31,927 nucleotides of DNA, taken from a virus. This document shows, one piece after another, positions 14,981 to 25,100 of this stretch. The notes beneath the pieces were generated by a model. It did no database searches. It saw nothing but the letters and a program-made list of their open reading frames with translations, and was not told where the DNA came from. A program made the position numbers and the translations under genes. The stretch covers positions 1-31,927 of IMG/VR virus record IMGVR_UViG_3300021373_001991; one strand, 5' to 3'. Position 1 is the stretch's first letter; each line of letters starts with the position of its first letter.

Positions 14981-15989
14981 GATTTGAATTGACTGTCAAG
15001 GACGGTTTAGGAATTGCTAACGCTCCACTAGCATATACAAAAGAAACTGTACTTTCAGTTACCCCTGTGACATCCTCGTCTTCAGGACCTGATGAAGCAG
15101 GATCACTAACTTCGTCACCAATGTCATTATCTACAAATACAATTTTAAATCTTAAACTGTTAGACGCTGTTTCCCAAGCGTCAATATAGTATTCGTTTTC
15201 TGCATACAACCCGGAGCCACTTTTTGTAAAAATTCTTACTGGACTTGAGGAACTTGATCCTGACCAATCATGGTAATTGCCAATTGCTGTACCTGAGCCA
15301 GGATTAGTACCATCTGATGCTGTTATACCTTTTGCAAATCTTACAGTACCCATTGTACTTAACATTGTTTGCCATATTTCGTCTTTTGTTCCTGGAGGTG
15401 TTGTTGTTACATCACCTGGTACACTTGTACCACCTGTTAGCGAAGCATTAAATTTAATTGTTCCACCAGTATTAAAAAAGAATCTTCTTTCATCAGCATT
15501 TTGCCAAGTAACTGTTACTGTATGATCTATCTCGCCATTCCAACTTGATTGTCTTGTGTTTGTATCTTCAATCGTAGTTGAAAACTGTGATATATCAAAT
15601 ACGTCTCTGTCATCTAGAACATCCTGTGCGGCTGCTTCAAAGTCAGCAAATCCTTCTGCTTGATCGTTTGTTGCATCTGCACTTGTTCCGCCTGGTCCTA
15701 CATCTGCAGCATATACACCAACAATTTCTCCTATTGATGGAGCTGCAAGTCCGTCTGGATTTGTCCACGTTGGCGGATTACCTTTTTGGTGTGTTCTTGC
15801 TTTAACTAAATCATTATAAAGTTTTTGCATGTCAGCAGCATATATAATATCATTATCTGCTTTTGACTCACTTTCTAATGTTCTGCCATACCCTGTTTGT
15901 GCGCCGTCGCCAACACCTAACACATTGTTTACTGTGCTTCTAATCGAATTGTATACGGATGAGTTGACTAAGTCTGTAACAGCCGGCAT
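14976..15989 (-). CDS. tail structural protein, short paralogue of the adhesin N-terminus
   Basis: A 337-residue virion-type protein that corresponds to the first ~385 residues of the 1155-residue adhesin encoded next, without the extra ~57-residue module and ending soon after LAIPKPSLTVNSNL where the adhesin continues into Calx-beta-like domains. Shared blocks include GDGAQTGYGRTL, DMQKLYNDLVKARTHQ, NPDGLAAPS and RRFFFNTGGTIKFNASL. No transmembrane segment is visible. It may be a base, spacer or competing subunit that assembles with or instead of the long adhesin. The ATG at 15989 has AGGAG seven bases upstream. Virion location is inferred from the paralogue and the surrounding fibre genes. 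Confidence 0.87.
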   Translation of the reverse strand: MPAVTDLVNSSVYNSIRSTVNNVLGVGDGAQTGYGRTLESESKADNDIIYAADMQKLYNDLVKARTHQKGNPPTWTNPDGLAAPSIGEIVGVYAADVGPGGTSADATNDQAEGFADFEAAAQDVLDDRDVFDISQFSTTIEDTNTRQSSWNGEIDHTVTVTWQNADERRFFFNTGGTIKFNASLTGGTSVPGDVTTTPPGTKDEIWQTMLSTMGTVRFAKGITASDGTNPGSGTAIGNYHDWSGSSSSSPVRIFTKSGSGLYAENEYYIDAWETASNSLRFKIVFVDNDIGDEVSDPASSGPEDEDVTGVTESTVSFVYASGALAIPKPSLTVNSNL

Positions 15990-15999
15990 AAGTTATCTC

Positions 16000-17499
16000 C
16001 TAAAGTTTTAATATACACTCTACTAATTTTTCTTGTTCGTCTAAATTGCTTTCAAGTGCTACGCCAACTAAAGGATTACCGTCAAATTTTGTACTTGCAC
16101 ACCCTTCAGCGTCTACGTAAACTCTATCGCCTTTACGTACTTCACCAATGCATCTTACTGGAACACGACCTTCAAGTGCTATTGCTTGTCCATCTGCTTC
16201 TGCATTCATTAAGTATGCTGGTTTTTCAGATATAACACCTACTGGAAAACTATCTAATAAACATGGTGCAATTTCATATTCGCCTGCTGTACTTACATAC
16301 ATAACTGTACCTACAGGATGATCTTTTTCTACTGTATATTTTTCTGCTAAGTCAGCAAACTGTGCTTGTGTTGCTATACCTTGGAAAATATCTGCAACTA
16401 GTTTTGTATTAGCACCATCTTGTTCTCTTACAGCAATAGTTCCGCCTACATTTGATGCAGTAGCATATGTATAAGAGGTACCTGATGTACCAATTCTTAA
16501 TTCGTTAGCATTATCTGCTGTACCTTTAAATGCTGTAGCATGTATTTCGTCCCATGCATTACCATCTTTACCTAATTTAAGATCAGTAGTTGCGTCTCCT
16601 GGCATAATACCTTCTGATGTAATTGCAACAGAATGTGTAAGTGTACCTGTGGAAGGTGCTTTTAATTCAAAATCAATTTGGTTTGCGTTTGCACTTGTGT
16701 TTTTAATTAAACCAGTTTGGTTATCTGGACGCATTGTAAAGTAAAAATTACTATGAGTTACTAAACCTGCTGTTAGATCTAATTGAGTTGAAAAACTTGG
16801 TGTTCCGCCCTGTACAAAATCTCCAGCACTTAACCCTCCTAATTTTTCAGCGTTTGTTGCTGTACCGTGGAATCTAACTGCTGTACTTGTTACACCTGAA
16901 GCTGGCGTGTCTCTTAGTGTAACACCTTGTTGAATATCACTGAATCCGTTTATCTCATTATCTGCGCCTGAGCCTAATGTAAATGCTGTTGGTGATATAA
17001 TAAACTGTACAGAATCATTTACTGTTGCTGTAATAATACTTCTTGAAACGCCATTTGGGCTTGTATTATCAAGTACAGTACGACTAACCATTGCTGTTTG
17101 GCCTTCACCTGCGTCTTGTGGACCAATTAGGACAAAATTGGCACCGTTGTAAACGTAAAGTTGTTCGTTAGCACTATCCCACCAAAAATCACCTTCTGCT
17201 AATCCTGCTGGTTGAGCTCCGGAAACTTCTGCACCACCTACTGTTCGCCAGTTTTGGTTGCCATCTCTAAACTTCATTCTATCTGAACCGCTGTCAAACC
17301 AAAGTTGACCGCTTACTGGTTTAGGTGGTTGATTAGCACCTGCAAAGTTTTCTAGCAAGAATAAGAAGTTTTCGTTATGTATTTCTCCATATCCTGCATA
17401 ATTTTTTCCTACAAATTTAATATCTGTAGTTTCGTCAAGAGTACCATCCTCTACTGTTGTTAAAGGGCTCTTATTAAATCTATCTATTTGATACGCCAT
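16000..17499 (-). CDS. tail-fibre-like protein with Peptidase-G2-like C-terminus
   Basis: The 499-residue product is the third and shortest of three tandem fibre proteins. Residues 1-130 are the shared anchor: VGKNYAGYGEIHNENF (about 30-45), then two tryptophan-containing G-LWFD and GDFWWD repeats ending in VLIGP. The middle is repetitive beta structure with HATAFKGTADNANELRIG. From about 385 the end contains EKYTVEKDHPVGTVMYV, GVISEKPAYLMN, GRVPVRCIGEVRKGDRVYVD, a module common at the end of marine phage fibres and resembling the Peptidase_G2 autoprocessing fold; whether it cleaves itself is unknown. It is preceded by an exact late promoter at 17535-17542 and an AGGA ribosome site. Confidence 0.88.
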   Translation of the reverse strand: MAYQIDRFNKSPLTTVEDGTLDETTDIKFVGKNYAGYGEIHNENFLFLLENFAGANQPPKPVSGQLWFDSGSDRMKFRDGNQNWRTVGGAEVSGAQPAGLAEGDFWWDSANEQLYVYNGANFVLIGPQDAGEGQTAMVSRTVLDNTSPNGVSRSIITATVNDSVQFIISPTAFTLGSGADNEINGFSDIQQGVTLRDTPASGVTSTAVRFHGTATNAEKLGGLSAGDFVQGGTPSFSTQLDLTAGLVTHSNFYFTMRPDNQTGLIKNTSANANQIDFELKAPSTGTLTHSVAITSEGIMPGDATTDLKLGKDGNAWDEIHATAFKGTADNANELRIGTSGTSYTYATASNVGGTIAVREQDGANTKLVADIFQGIATQAQFADLAEKYTVEKDHPVGTVMYVSTAGEYEIAPCLLDSFPVGVISEKPAYLMNAEADGQAIALEGRVPVRCIGEVRKGDRVYVDAEGCASTKFDGNPLVGVALESNLDEQEKLVECILKL

Positions 17500-17534
17500 T
17501 TTTTTGTCCTATATAATCCTGTGTTTACACGTTG

Positions 17535-17542
17535 TATTTATA
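17535..17542 (-). promoter_or_regulatory. T4-type late promoter (TATAAATA)
   Basis: The minus strand reads TATAAATA, the exact T4 late -10 element recognised by the phage sigma factor gp55, immediately after the TAG stop of the 608-residue fibre gene. The start of the next gene is 36 bases further on, leaving room for a start point near 17530 and an AGGA ribosome site. Its position in one of the widest gaps of the late block supports function. Confidence 0.7.
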
Positions 17543-19369
17543 CTAATTTGCAACCCACGCTCCATTAGTAATTATAAAGTTTCTTTGCCCTCTTGTAACG
17601 CTTAACGTAAACGTCGGAGTTAAAGAGTTAGGTAAACTTATGCCCTGTATTACACTTACTACACCGCCTGCGGCTGCATTAACATCAACTTCAGTTGTTG
17701 TAGTAGGTGTTGCAATATCAATTGGGTCTGTTGATTGTCCTGCATAAGACGTTGTAGCAATTCTTGCTTCCTTGCCATTAGCAAACGTTGTTGCAGGGTA
17801 CAAACTTTGTAATATTGCAATAATTTCATCGTTGATACTTACCATGCCTGTAATATCTAGTGACATCACCAATGGTTCTGTTTGTACAGTTTGATCAACA
17901 TATACTTTATTAGCGCCGTCGCCATCTGCTGTTGGTCCTAATAAATTTGTAATTTTGTTACTGTTTAAATCAACGTCACCGCCGACGTTAATTGACAAGC
18001 CTGAGCCTGCACCTGGTCTTGTAATTACACCTGCATTAGATATGTTTACACTTGCTGTGCCACCTGTACCAATGTTTAGTGTTTCAAGTACACCAAGATT
18101 TCTTAGGCTACTGTTAATTACTCCTGAGCCAATTGTAGTTGCTGATAGTACATCAGCATTATTTACTTTATAACTTTTTCCTGATGCTAGATCTAAGTGT
18201 TCACTACTTGTCCATGAACTTGATAAATTTAACCACTGGAATGTTTTATCAGTAGAGCCTTTTAATGTAATGCCACCTTGATCACATGTTAAGTTAGTTG
18301 GGTTATCAACTACAGCCAATTCAATATTTTTATCTGCTATTTGTAATGTTTCTGCTTCAGTTACAAAACTATCGCCTTCTACTGTTAAATCACCAGTAAT
18401 ACGTACATCGCCTGTGACATCTAAATTGTAAGCAGGATTTGCATTAAATAATCCTATACGTTTTGTTGTAGGTTTAATTACTAACGCACTTGTTTGGTCA
18501 AGTACATCATTTGCACCACGTACAAGAATATTAAAATCGTCGCCTGCTCTTGTGTTTCGAATGGTGAAACCGTTATCCATAAACAATCTAGTATCGTCGT
18601 TTGTACCAATTGATATACCTGAACTTACCCTAACATCTAATCTTCCTTGTAGAACCTGATCAGCATTATTTTTCATTATTTCAGATTCTTTAACTTCTAC
18701 GCCTGTTGCACTAATTAAGTTTTGTGCAGATTCAGCAACGCCTCTGTATGTAAAGTTTACTTTGTCTATTAGGTTTATACCTTTAAAAATAGTGCCTGTG
18801 GCATTTTCTGATGTAACTAATCCTGATACTAAATTGTTAGGTATTGGGTTTGGTGTAAATGTTTCACCTGCTATCACAGCCTGCAATATTTCATTTACAA
18901 AAACTTTTAGTACTGTTTTTGAATTAAGATCTGTATCAAAAATTGTATCTGTAATAACACCACTTTTGCCTTGAAGTCTACTAAATGCTGGACCAATCAA
19001 TGTCCATACTTCGCCGTCATACAAGTAAAATTGTTTTTCAGCTGTACTAAACCATGTGTCGCCTGGTATAGGTCCTGAAGGGAAAGTTTCACTAATAAAA
19101 CTACCAGCTGCTGATTGAAAACTTGTGCCGTCAAATACTTTTAGTTTGTTTTCACTTGTATCATACCAAAGTTGTCCTTTAAGTGGTGCTACAGGACTAT
19201 TTGGGTTAGCAAAATTTTCTAACATTTTTATAAAGTTTTCATTTATAAATTCGCCGTATCCAGAATAGTTTCTACCTACTAGACTTATGTCAGTAGTGTT
19301 GTTATCTAATATACCATCTACAAGTTCTGTAAGTAGTGTTCCATCTGTTTTGTTTAAATTATAACTCAT
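17543..19369 (-). CDS. tail-fibre-like protein, middle member of the trio
   Basis: A 608-residue fibre protein starting with the shared anchor: LVGRNYSGYGEFINENFIKM (about residues 29-48), GQLWYDTSENKLKVFDG and GDTWFSTAEKQFYLYDG, then GPAFSRLQG. The middle is repetitive, with AYNLDVTGDVRITGDLTVEG (about 310-330), a pattern typical of trimeric phage fibres. The end after about residue 500 is beta-rich, with TSYAGQSTD and NFIITNGAWVAN, and contains neither collar nor Peptidase-G2-like module. It is translated from an ATG eight bases after the previous stop with AGGA upstream. It is probably part of the same tail assembly as its neighbours; its receptor, if any, is unknown. Confidence 0.87.
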   Translation of the reverse strand: MSYNLNKTDGTLLTELVDGILDNNTTDISLVGRNYSGYGEFINENFIKMLENFANPNSPVAPLKGQLWYDTSENKLKVFDGTSFQSAAGSFISETFPSGPIPGDTWFSTAEKQFYLYDGEVWTLIGPAFSRLQGKSGVITDTIFDTDLNSKTVLKVFVNEILQAVIAGETFTPNPIPNNLVSGLVTSENATGTIFKGINLIDKVNFTYRGVAESAQNLISATGVEVKESEIMKNNADQVLQGRLDVRVSSGISIGTNDDTRLFMDNGFTIRNTRAGDDFNILVRGANDVLDQTSALVIKPTTKRIGLFNANPAYNLDVTGDVRITGDLTVEGDSFVTEAETLQIADKNIELAVVDNPTNLTCDQGGITLKGSTDKTFQWLNLSSSWTSSEHLDLASGKSYKVNNADVLSATTIGSGVINSSLRNLGVLETLNIGTGGTASVNISNAGVITRPGAGSGLSINVGGDVDLNSNKITNLLGPTADGDGANKVYVDQTVQTEPLVMSLDITGMVSINDEIIAILQSLYPATTFANGKEARIATTSYAGQSTDPIDIATPTTTTEVDVNAAAGGVVSVIQGISLPNSLTPTFTLSVTRGQRNFIITNGAWVAN

Positions 19370-19377
19370 ATTGTTTC

Positions 19378-21456
19378 CTAAACATTATCGGCAAATATTA
19401 TGTAGTTTACTGTAACAAACGGTGGTAGCCCGTCAAGTGCTGTACCTAAATTTTCTGCACCTCTAAATGAGCCTTGCCCGTCTGTTCCGCCTTCTTTAAT
19501 TCCACCACTTGATGGAATACCACTAGTTGTTTGTGTGCCTTGGGAAATATTCAACGGTTGGTTTATACTTCCTTGCTCATCTGGTGCTACAGTATCATCA
19601 ATAATTGCATAATGCTGTGTACCACCTGGTGACTTCATGTCGTGTTCGTGTTCTGGTAAGTTTTCTATTTTAATATCTTTAAATTCTGAACCTGATGAAC
19701 CACCTATGTTATCTGCATTTGTATTAGTTACAGTATCTGCAGGTAAGCCGCCCATGTTATCAGCACCTAATAAGAATCTACCTCTAAAATCTGGTAAACT
19801 AAAAAATGTTGCTGGTGAATTTGACATTGATAACGGATCTTTAAATTTAAATCCAATTACATTGAACAATTCTGTTGCTTCTGTTTGTCTAAGTTCTTTA
19901 CCGTCACACAAGTACCAACCCGCAGGTGCAACTTCGCCTGCGAACGGTACAATCATTCCTACTGGATTTTTTGGAACGCCTTTTAGCAAGTTTGATTGTG
20001 ATATTCTAAATAGGCCGCCGTCGCCTTGTGTTCTGTTAATTAATAATTCATCTCCTGTTTGAGGAGTAACAACAACACTTTTATCTGATATAAATCTATC
20101 ACTAAGTGTAGTTGTAAATGTTTTTGTAAGGTCGCCTGCGCCATCAAATGTTATAGGATCTGAACTTACATCACCTGTCATTTCAAATACAGTTTTGTTA
20201 TTAAGTTTTGCAGCACTTGATGCTGTACCATTAATAGTACCTGATACACTTCCGTTAAAGAAGCCTTCAAATGTGTCTGCTTTTACAGTACCAAATCCTT
20301 CCATATTAGGTTTTGTTAATGCATCTGGATCAGCAATAACATCGCCGCCTATATTTGTTTGACCTTTTACAGTTAATTTTGCACCAATTTTAAGATTTTT
20401 TGCAACACTTGCGCCGCCTGATGTTACAATAGCACCTTCAGTTAGTGTATCGTTAAAACTATCATCTGCATCTTCAACACCAGTTACGTCTAAGTTTCCT
20501 GTAAAACGTCCACTACCTGTTACATCTAATGGAACTTGCGGATTTTCTTGATTTATACCAACATTAGTATCAGACTTAATTCTAATTGCTGTTTGTTCGC
20601 CTTGATCATTTTTAACTTTAAAGTCTAAACTAGCACCGTTGAAGTTACTTTTTACAACACCGCTTTCGCCTGATGATTCTAATGCTAGTTGTGAATTTGC
20701 TCCTACTTGCACACCTTGGTTGTTCTTAACATAAAGTATACCATTTGCTGTTGTGTTTACATCAGCACGTAAAAAGTTGCTAGAAGGAATATTATTATTT
20801 CCTATTCTAAGTGCATCTGCAGATTCTGCTACACCATTATATCTAGCAGTAGTATTTGACAGTGTCAAACTAGTTAAATTAAATCCTGGTTTAAGGACTG
20901 AAAAGCCTCTAATATTTACTTTGGGTGTAAATTGTGCATTCGTTATAATTGCTACAGGTTGAGCACCTACTTCAACTTTTAAAATTGTGTAAGTTTTATC
21001 ATCTGTACCTTGAATTTGTTCTGCTTTTGTGCCTGAAGATAAACCTTCACTAAATTCTGGACCAACAAGTATCCAACTTGAACCGTTATTTAAATATAAT
21101 TGCTGATTACTAGTATCTACCCAAAGATCACCAATGACGCTGTTTCCAACTTCAGGTTGTGCTGCGCCTTTTTTAATACCGCCTGATTCAACCCAATTTG
21201 TTCCGTCATATACTTTAAGTGCATCAACACCAACAGTTGTATCGTACCATGTTTGTCCTTCGACAGGATTAGCAGGTGGATTATTATTTGCAAAGTTTTC
21301 TAAAATGTGCAAGAAGTTACTTGCAATCGCTTCGCCGTATGCTGTGCTGTTTCTGCCAGGTAGAGATAAACTAGTGTCAGTGCTGTTTATTTCTCTATCT
21401 TCTACAACGATAGATCCTTTATTTGTAAAATCTGTAAATTGGATTTGATATGCCAT
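19378..21456 (-). CDS. tail-fibre protein with phage tail-collar domain
   Basis: A 692-residue fibre protein and the first of three with the common N-terminal anchor (residues 1-130: LPGRNSTAYGEAIASNF, GQTWYDTTVG, GDLWVDTSNQQLYLNNG). A beta-rich shaft contains repeated NPQVPLDVTGSGRFTGNLDV and VTSGGASVAKNLKIG segments. The collar domain runs from about 495: VGMIVPFAGEVAPAGWYLCD, then LPDFRGRFLLGADNMGG near 550 and LPEHEHDM near 605, whose H-x-H resembles the metal-binding histidines of T4 gp12. It ends in GLPPFVTVNYIIFADNV. It is likely a short-tail-fibre or adhesin component. The ATG overlaps the previous stop as TAATG and has a strong GGAGG site. Confidence 0.93.
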   Translation of the reverse strand: MAYQIQFTDFTNKGSIVVEDREINSTDTSLSLPGRNSTAYGEAIASNFLHILENFANNNPPANPVEGQTWYDTTVGVDALKVYDGTNWVESGGIKKGAAQPEVGNSVIGDLWVDTSNQQLYLNNGSSWILVGPEFSEGLSSGTKAEQIQGTDDKTYTILKVEVGAQPVAIITNAQFTPKVNIRGFSVLKPGFNLTSLTLSNTTARYNGVAESADALRIGNNNIPSSNFLRADVNTTANGILYVKNNQGVQVGANSQLALESSGESGVVKSNFNGASLDFKVKNDQGEQTAIRIKSDTNVGINQENPQVPLDVTGSGRFTGNLDVTGVEDADDSFNDTLTEGAIVTSGGASVAKNLKIGAKLTVKGQTNIGGDVIADPDALTKPNMEGFGTVKADTFEGFFNGSVSGTINGTASSAAKLNNKTVFEMTGDVSSDPITFDGAGDLTKTFTTTLSDRFISDKSVVVTPQTGDELLINRTQGDGGLFRISQSNLLKGVPKNPVGMIVPFAGEVAPAGWYLCDGKELRQTEATELFNVIGFKFKDPLSMSNSPATFFSLPDFRGRFLLGADNMGGLPADTVTNTNADNIGGSSGSEFKDIKIENLPEHEHDMKSPGGTQHYAIIDDTVAPDEQGSINQPLNISQGTQTTSGIPSSGGIKEGGTDGQGSFRGAENLGTALDGLPPFVTVNYIIFADNV

Positions 21457-22076
21457 TAGCTGTTACCTCCGCTAAGGCTTTGTACTCGAACTGTGTAGTC
21501 TACTTGGATTAATCTGTTTAATGATTTTTGTACAGGGTGGAAAATGACATGTGTAAGTAATCTACCATTACCTAAAACACCATCTGTACTTGCACTACGC
21601 AATCCTAATTCATCAAATACAAAACTGTTGTCTGCATCAGATGCTGTATCAAATGCATCTTGACCATTTGGTTCGCCATAATCTAGTAAACATGTAATAA
21701 CAATATCAGTATAGTTTGTACCATTTACGTGCCTAGTTTCAATCTTGTTTCTAGTAGGATCTAAATTATCTGTATTTCGATCATCAACTATTTTTGTAAA
21801 CGTTTGATTGTACAAACCTGCGTTTGTTCCTGTTGAGTTTGGAGTAAGATATGTTATTACTCCTGTTGAATCTACATTAGTACCACCGTTGCCAAAGCTC
21901 ATTACAGCAATAGGCCCTTGTCCTGCATTTCCTAATGATTCTGCAAGAGCAATACTCATATTTTCGTAGTGTATGGCGTTCTTTTTGTTAACAAAGACTT
22001 CGCCGCTGTTAGGGTCACTTATTTTAATATGCCCTTGTACAAATACACCGTTTTGTTCATTAATTGTGTTTGTCAT
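21456..22076 (-). CDS. conserved phage structural protein of unknown role
   Basis: A 206-residue protein found, as far as I recall, next to fibre genes in marine T4-like phages. Recognisable blocks are GHIKISDPNSGEVFVNKKNA (about residues 15-34), MSFGNGGTNVD (59-69), and a later RLLTHVIFHPVQKSL (about 170-185). It is beta-rich with no membrane or signal segment and no enzyme motif. Placed between the giant virion protein and three fibres, it may be a connector or tail-tip subunit; this is inferred from position. The ATG has AGGAA seven bases upstream, and its stop overlaps the start of the collar-domain fibre by one base. Confidence 0.85.
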   Translation of the reverse strand: MTNTINEQNGVFVQGHIKISDPNSGEVFVNKKNAIHYENMSIALAESLGNAGQGPIAVMSFGNGGTNVDSTGVITYLTPNSTGTNAGLYNQTFTKIVDDRNTDNLDPTRNKIETRHVNGTNYTDIVITCLLDYGEPNGQDAFDTASDADNSFVFDELGLRSASTDGVLGNGRLLTHVIFHPVQKSLNRLIQVDYTVRVQSLSGGNS

Positions 22077-22094
22077 TTTCTATTCCTACTAGTA

Positions 22095-22102
22095 TATTTA
22101 TT
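22095..22102 (-). promoter_or_regulatory. possible T4-like late promoter after the giant gene
   Basis: The minus strand reads AATAAATA across the stop codon of the giant protein gene, matching the NATAAATA form described for late promoters of marine T4-like phages. A start near 22089 would leave a leader of about 13 bases that just contains the AGGAA ribosome site. The short leader and AT-rich context keep confidence low. Confidence 0.4.
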
Positions 22103-25100
22103 CGGGTAATTCACTTCTTGCTCCACGTAAGAAACTACCAATATCGTTTTGAGCATCTTTTAATGGAGTGCCCGGATCTGTCCACAATTTACCTACTTTT
22201 CTAATAACAACTAACTTTTGATTTGCTTTCATTGGACTTGTTAGTGTTAATGTATTGCCATTTACAGTGAACTCTGCTGGTGTATTTACATCACCTTCAG
22301 GTGAGTCAATAGCAAGTGCGGGATCAAATGTTGCTATAGCAGCCTTATTTAACCTCTTTCCTGCAGCAAACACTTCGAATTCATTTACACTGTTAGGTGT
22401 AAAGTCAAGTGTAAATTCAGTTTGTCCTTCAGTTACAGCATCAACTGGTGACCAAATTATATTTTGATCAGCATATGGAATATTTTTCTCTACTCCGGCG
22501 CTGTATACTCTAGATCCTGTTTTATGTGTTGTTGCAATACCTGTGCCTAATGTGCCTCTACGTAATTGTCTTAGATCATTACCTGTTTTGGCAAAAAACT
22601 CAATACGTTCACCGTTAATCCAAATAATGCCTGGTTTGTTAGCACGTTTATCTGGAGTCGGTAATCTGTCTGCTCCCTCAACTACAACAATTCTTAAATC
22701 ATTATATTGTAAGTCTTGTGCTAGTTTTACACCATCGTTGTTGTCAACACGTTTGTAGTGTGTTCTGTTAAGAATATCTTTAAACTGTTGCCATGCAATA
22801 GTTGGTGTGCTAATTGGTGCTGTAAAGTGTATAATATCTATTGTATCATTTTCGCTAGGCTCGTTAGCAAGTTCAATAATTCTCATGTTGTCTTGTAACT
22901 TGTAATCCATACTTGGCGACAACATAGAACCATTTTTAAATATCCAAACATATTCAACACCGCTGGCTGGCTGATTCAACAACACTCTACCGCCAGTTAA
23001 TTGATGGTATGCTGAATAATTATCTGTTCCAGGTGTTAGTGAACTTCTGTTAATTACGTCATAACTTATACGGTTTATATCTAATACATCGTGATTACTA
23101 AATGTATAAGCGTTTATAATATCACCTTCTGCTAGTAAATTAGTAAATGTAATTTGATTTCCAACTACACGATAATCACCGTTTCTAAAGTAAACAGTTA
23201 ATACATCACCTTCTGACAAAAGATTACTTGCTACTGTAATACTACTTTGACCAATGTTGACTGTATAACTACCCTGCTGGTTTAACAGTTTACCGTTTAA
23301 GTAAACTTCTGTATCAGCGGCACTCAACGTTGCTTCTTGTACTTGGAATGTTTCTAAAGTGTATTCTCTTATCGTTGCGTCAGTAATATGGAATACTTTT
23401 GAGTAGCCTGGCTTTTTAATAGCACCATTGACTTCTACAATGCTAAAGAACTCTGCAGGTGTTTCATATATTGCATTAGTTGACAAATTATATGTTACAC
23501 TTGATCCGTCAGCAATAATATTATCTTTTTGTATTTTACTATAATTGATAAGTGTGTTATCAGAATAAATTTCATAATCTAATCTTGTGCCAACAGGCGG
23601 TGCTACTGGACTAAACACAAATTCAATAAACCCTGTATCACTCTTTTTAGCAATTAGTTCAGGGCCATCTGGCTCCTGTCCATTTTTTCTAAGGTAAACA
23701 GCATACCTGTCATCCCATAAAATATTTGTTACATACGAACTTTGTCCTTCTACAGTAAACAATACACCAAGGTCAATAATATTTTGTCCGTTTATTCCAA
23801 CTGTAAGAATTGTTAATACTTGATCCTCTGCAGGTGCATTATTAAATGTTATTGTAAGAGCTGTGTAGTCTAATGAATACTGAGCTTTATCAACTATAGT
23901 ATTACCTAGTTTAACAATTACAGCGTCATCACTATGCGGTGCTAGTCCTAATGGGTAAATTGTAGTTGTACCGTCAGTTAAATAATTTTGATTGTATACC
24001 TGACCTTGGCCTTCACCGTTTCTTTCATAAACTGTAATATTCACAGAGTCCATCACTTGGCCATTTACTAATTCTTCTGGGCCTCCTGATGTTAATGGAG
24101 TAACAAACAAATCACCATCTAATACAATATCATCAGCATTAATACCGCCAGCATTGCCGTAGTCTAATACGCCGCCTTCGAGTATAGTATCGTAACTGTC
24201 ACCGTCTGGTTTGAAACTTCCATCTGAAGTTGTTTTTCTAATAGTAACAATGTCACCATCATTGACTTGAATATCATTTTCAGCTAAATTAATTGTTTGT
24301 GTTACACCGTCGCCTACAAGTGTCTGCATCATTGCTAAAGGATTAGTAGGAATAGAATTGTAACTAGGATCGTCTATTCTAATTGCTTTTGTTTGTCCAA
24401 AGCGTTTTAAGTAAACATTATATTCAACGCCATCTTCTAAAGGTTTAGCAAGCTCGATAGCAACAGTAGTTCCATCTGCAAAGAAAATTTCATCTTCAAA
24501 TGTATTATCGTAACTGTCCCAAGTATCTGTTCCGTATTCGTCGGTCATCCATCCTGCTGTTCCTTCAAAGCCAAAACTCTTAACTTCAACGCCACCGTAA
24601 TCAATACCAACCATTAATTGTGCTAAGTCTTTACCAAGCATTCCTGTTGTAGGATTATATAAATGATTAATTCTATCTTGTGCATTTAATATTGCAGGAT
24701 CTTTTTCGTATTCAACTAAAATAACATCTCCTAATTCAGGAGTTTTACTAAATGTTATTTGACCTTTTTGTCTATCATATGTATATGTTTTATCGTCTAC
24801 ATTAGTAAACGTATATTCACTACGCAATAATAATGTACCATTAATTGTAACTTTTATTTTATTACGTTTTAAATTAATTGGCCATTTTAAATCAAACTTA
24901 TCATTTATTGCTGTACCTGTAAATGTTTCTGTTTCAGGTAGTGTTGTAATAAAGTATTGACCAGACACTCTATCAAACTTAATACCAACATGTAAACTTC
25001 TAACAACACCGTCACCAATTTGTGCAGATGCTATTGCTGTTGTAGAACCGTCTGCTTGTGATCCGCTCAGTGTAACAGTTGGCGCACTAGTGTAACCTGA

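Noticed and set aside
14971-14999. TTGACA near 14994-14999 as part of a sigma-70 promoter
   Set aside because: No acceptable -10 lies 16-18 bases downstream; TATAAG is only 13 bases away. The near-late element TATAAGTA is a better candidate.
16000-16345. Calling the C-terminus of the 499-residue fibre a proven self-cleaving peptidase
   Set aside because: The block resembles Peptidase_G2-type ends, but catalytic residues cannot be placed with confidence from sequence alone.
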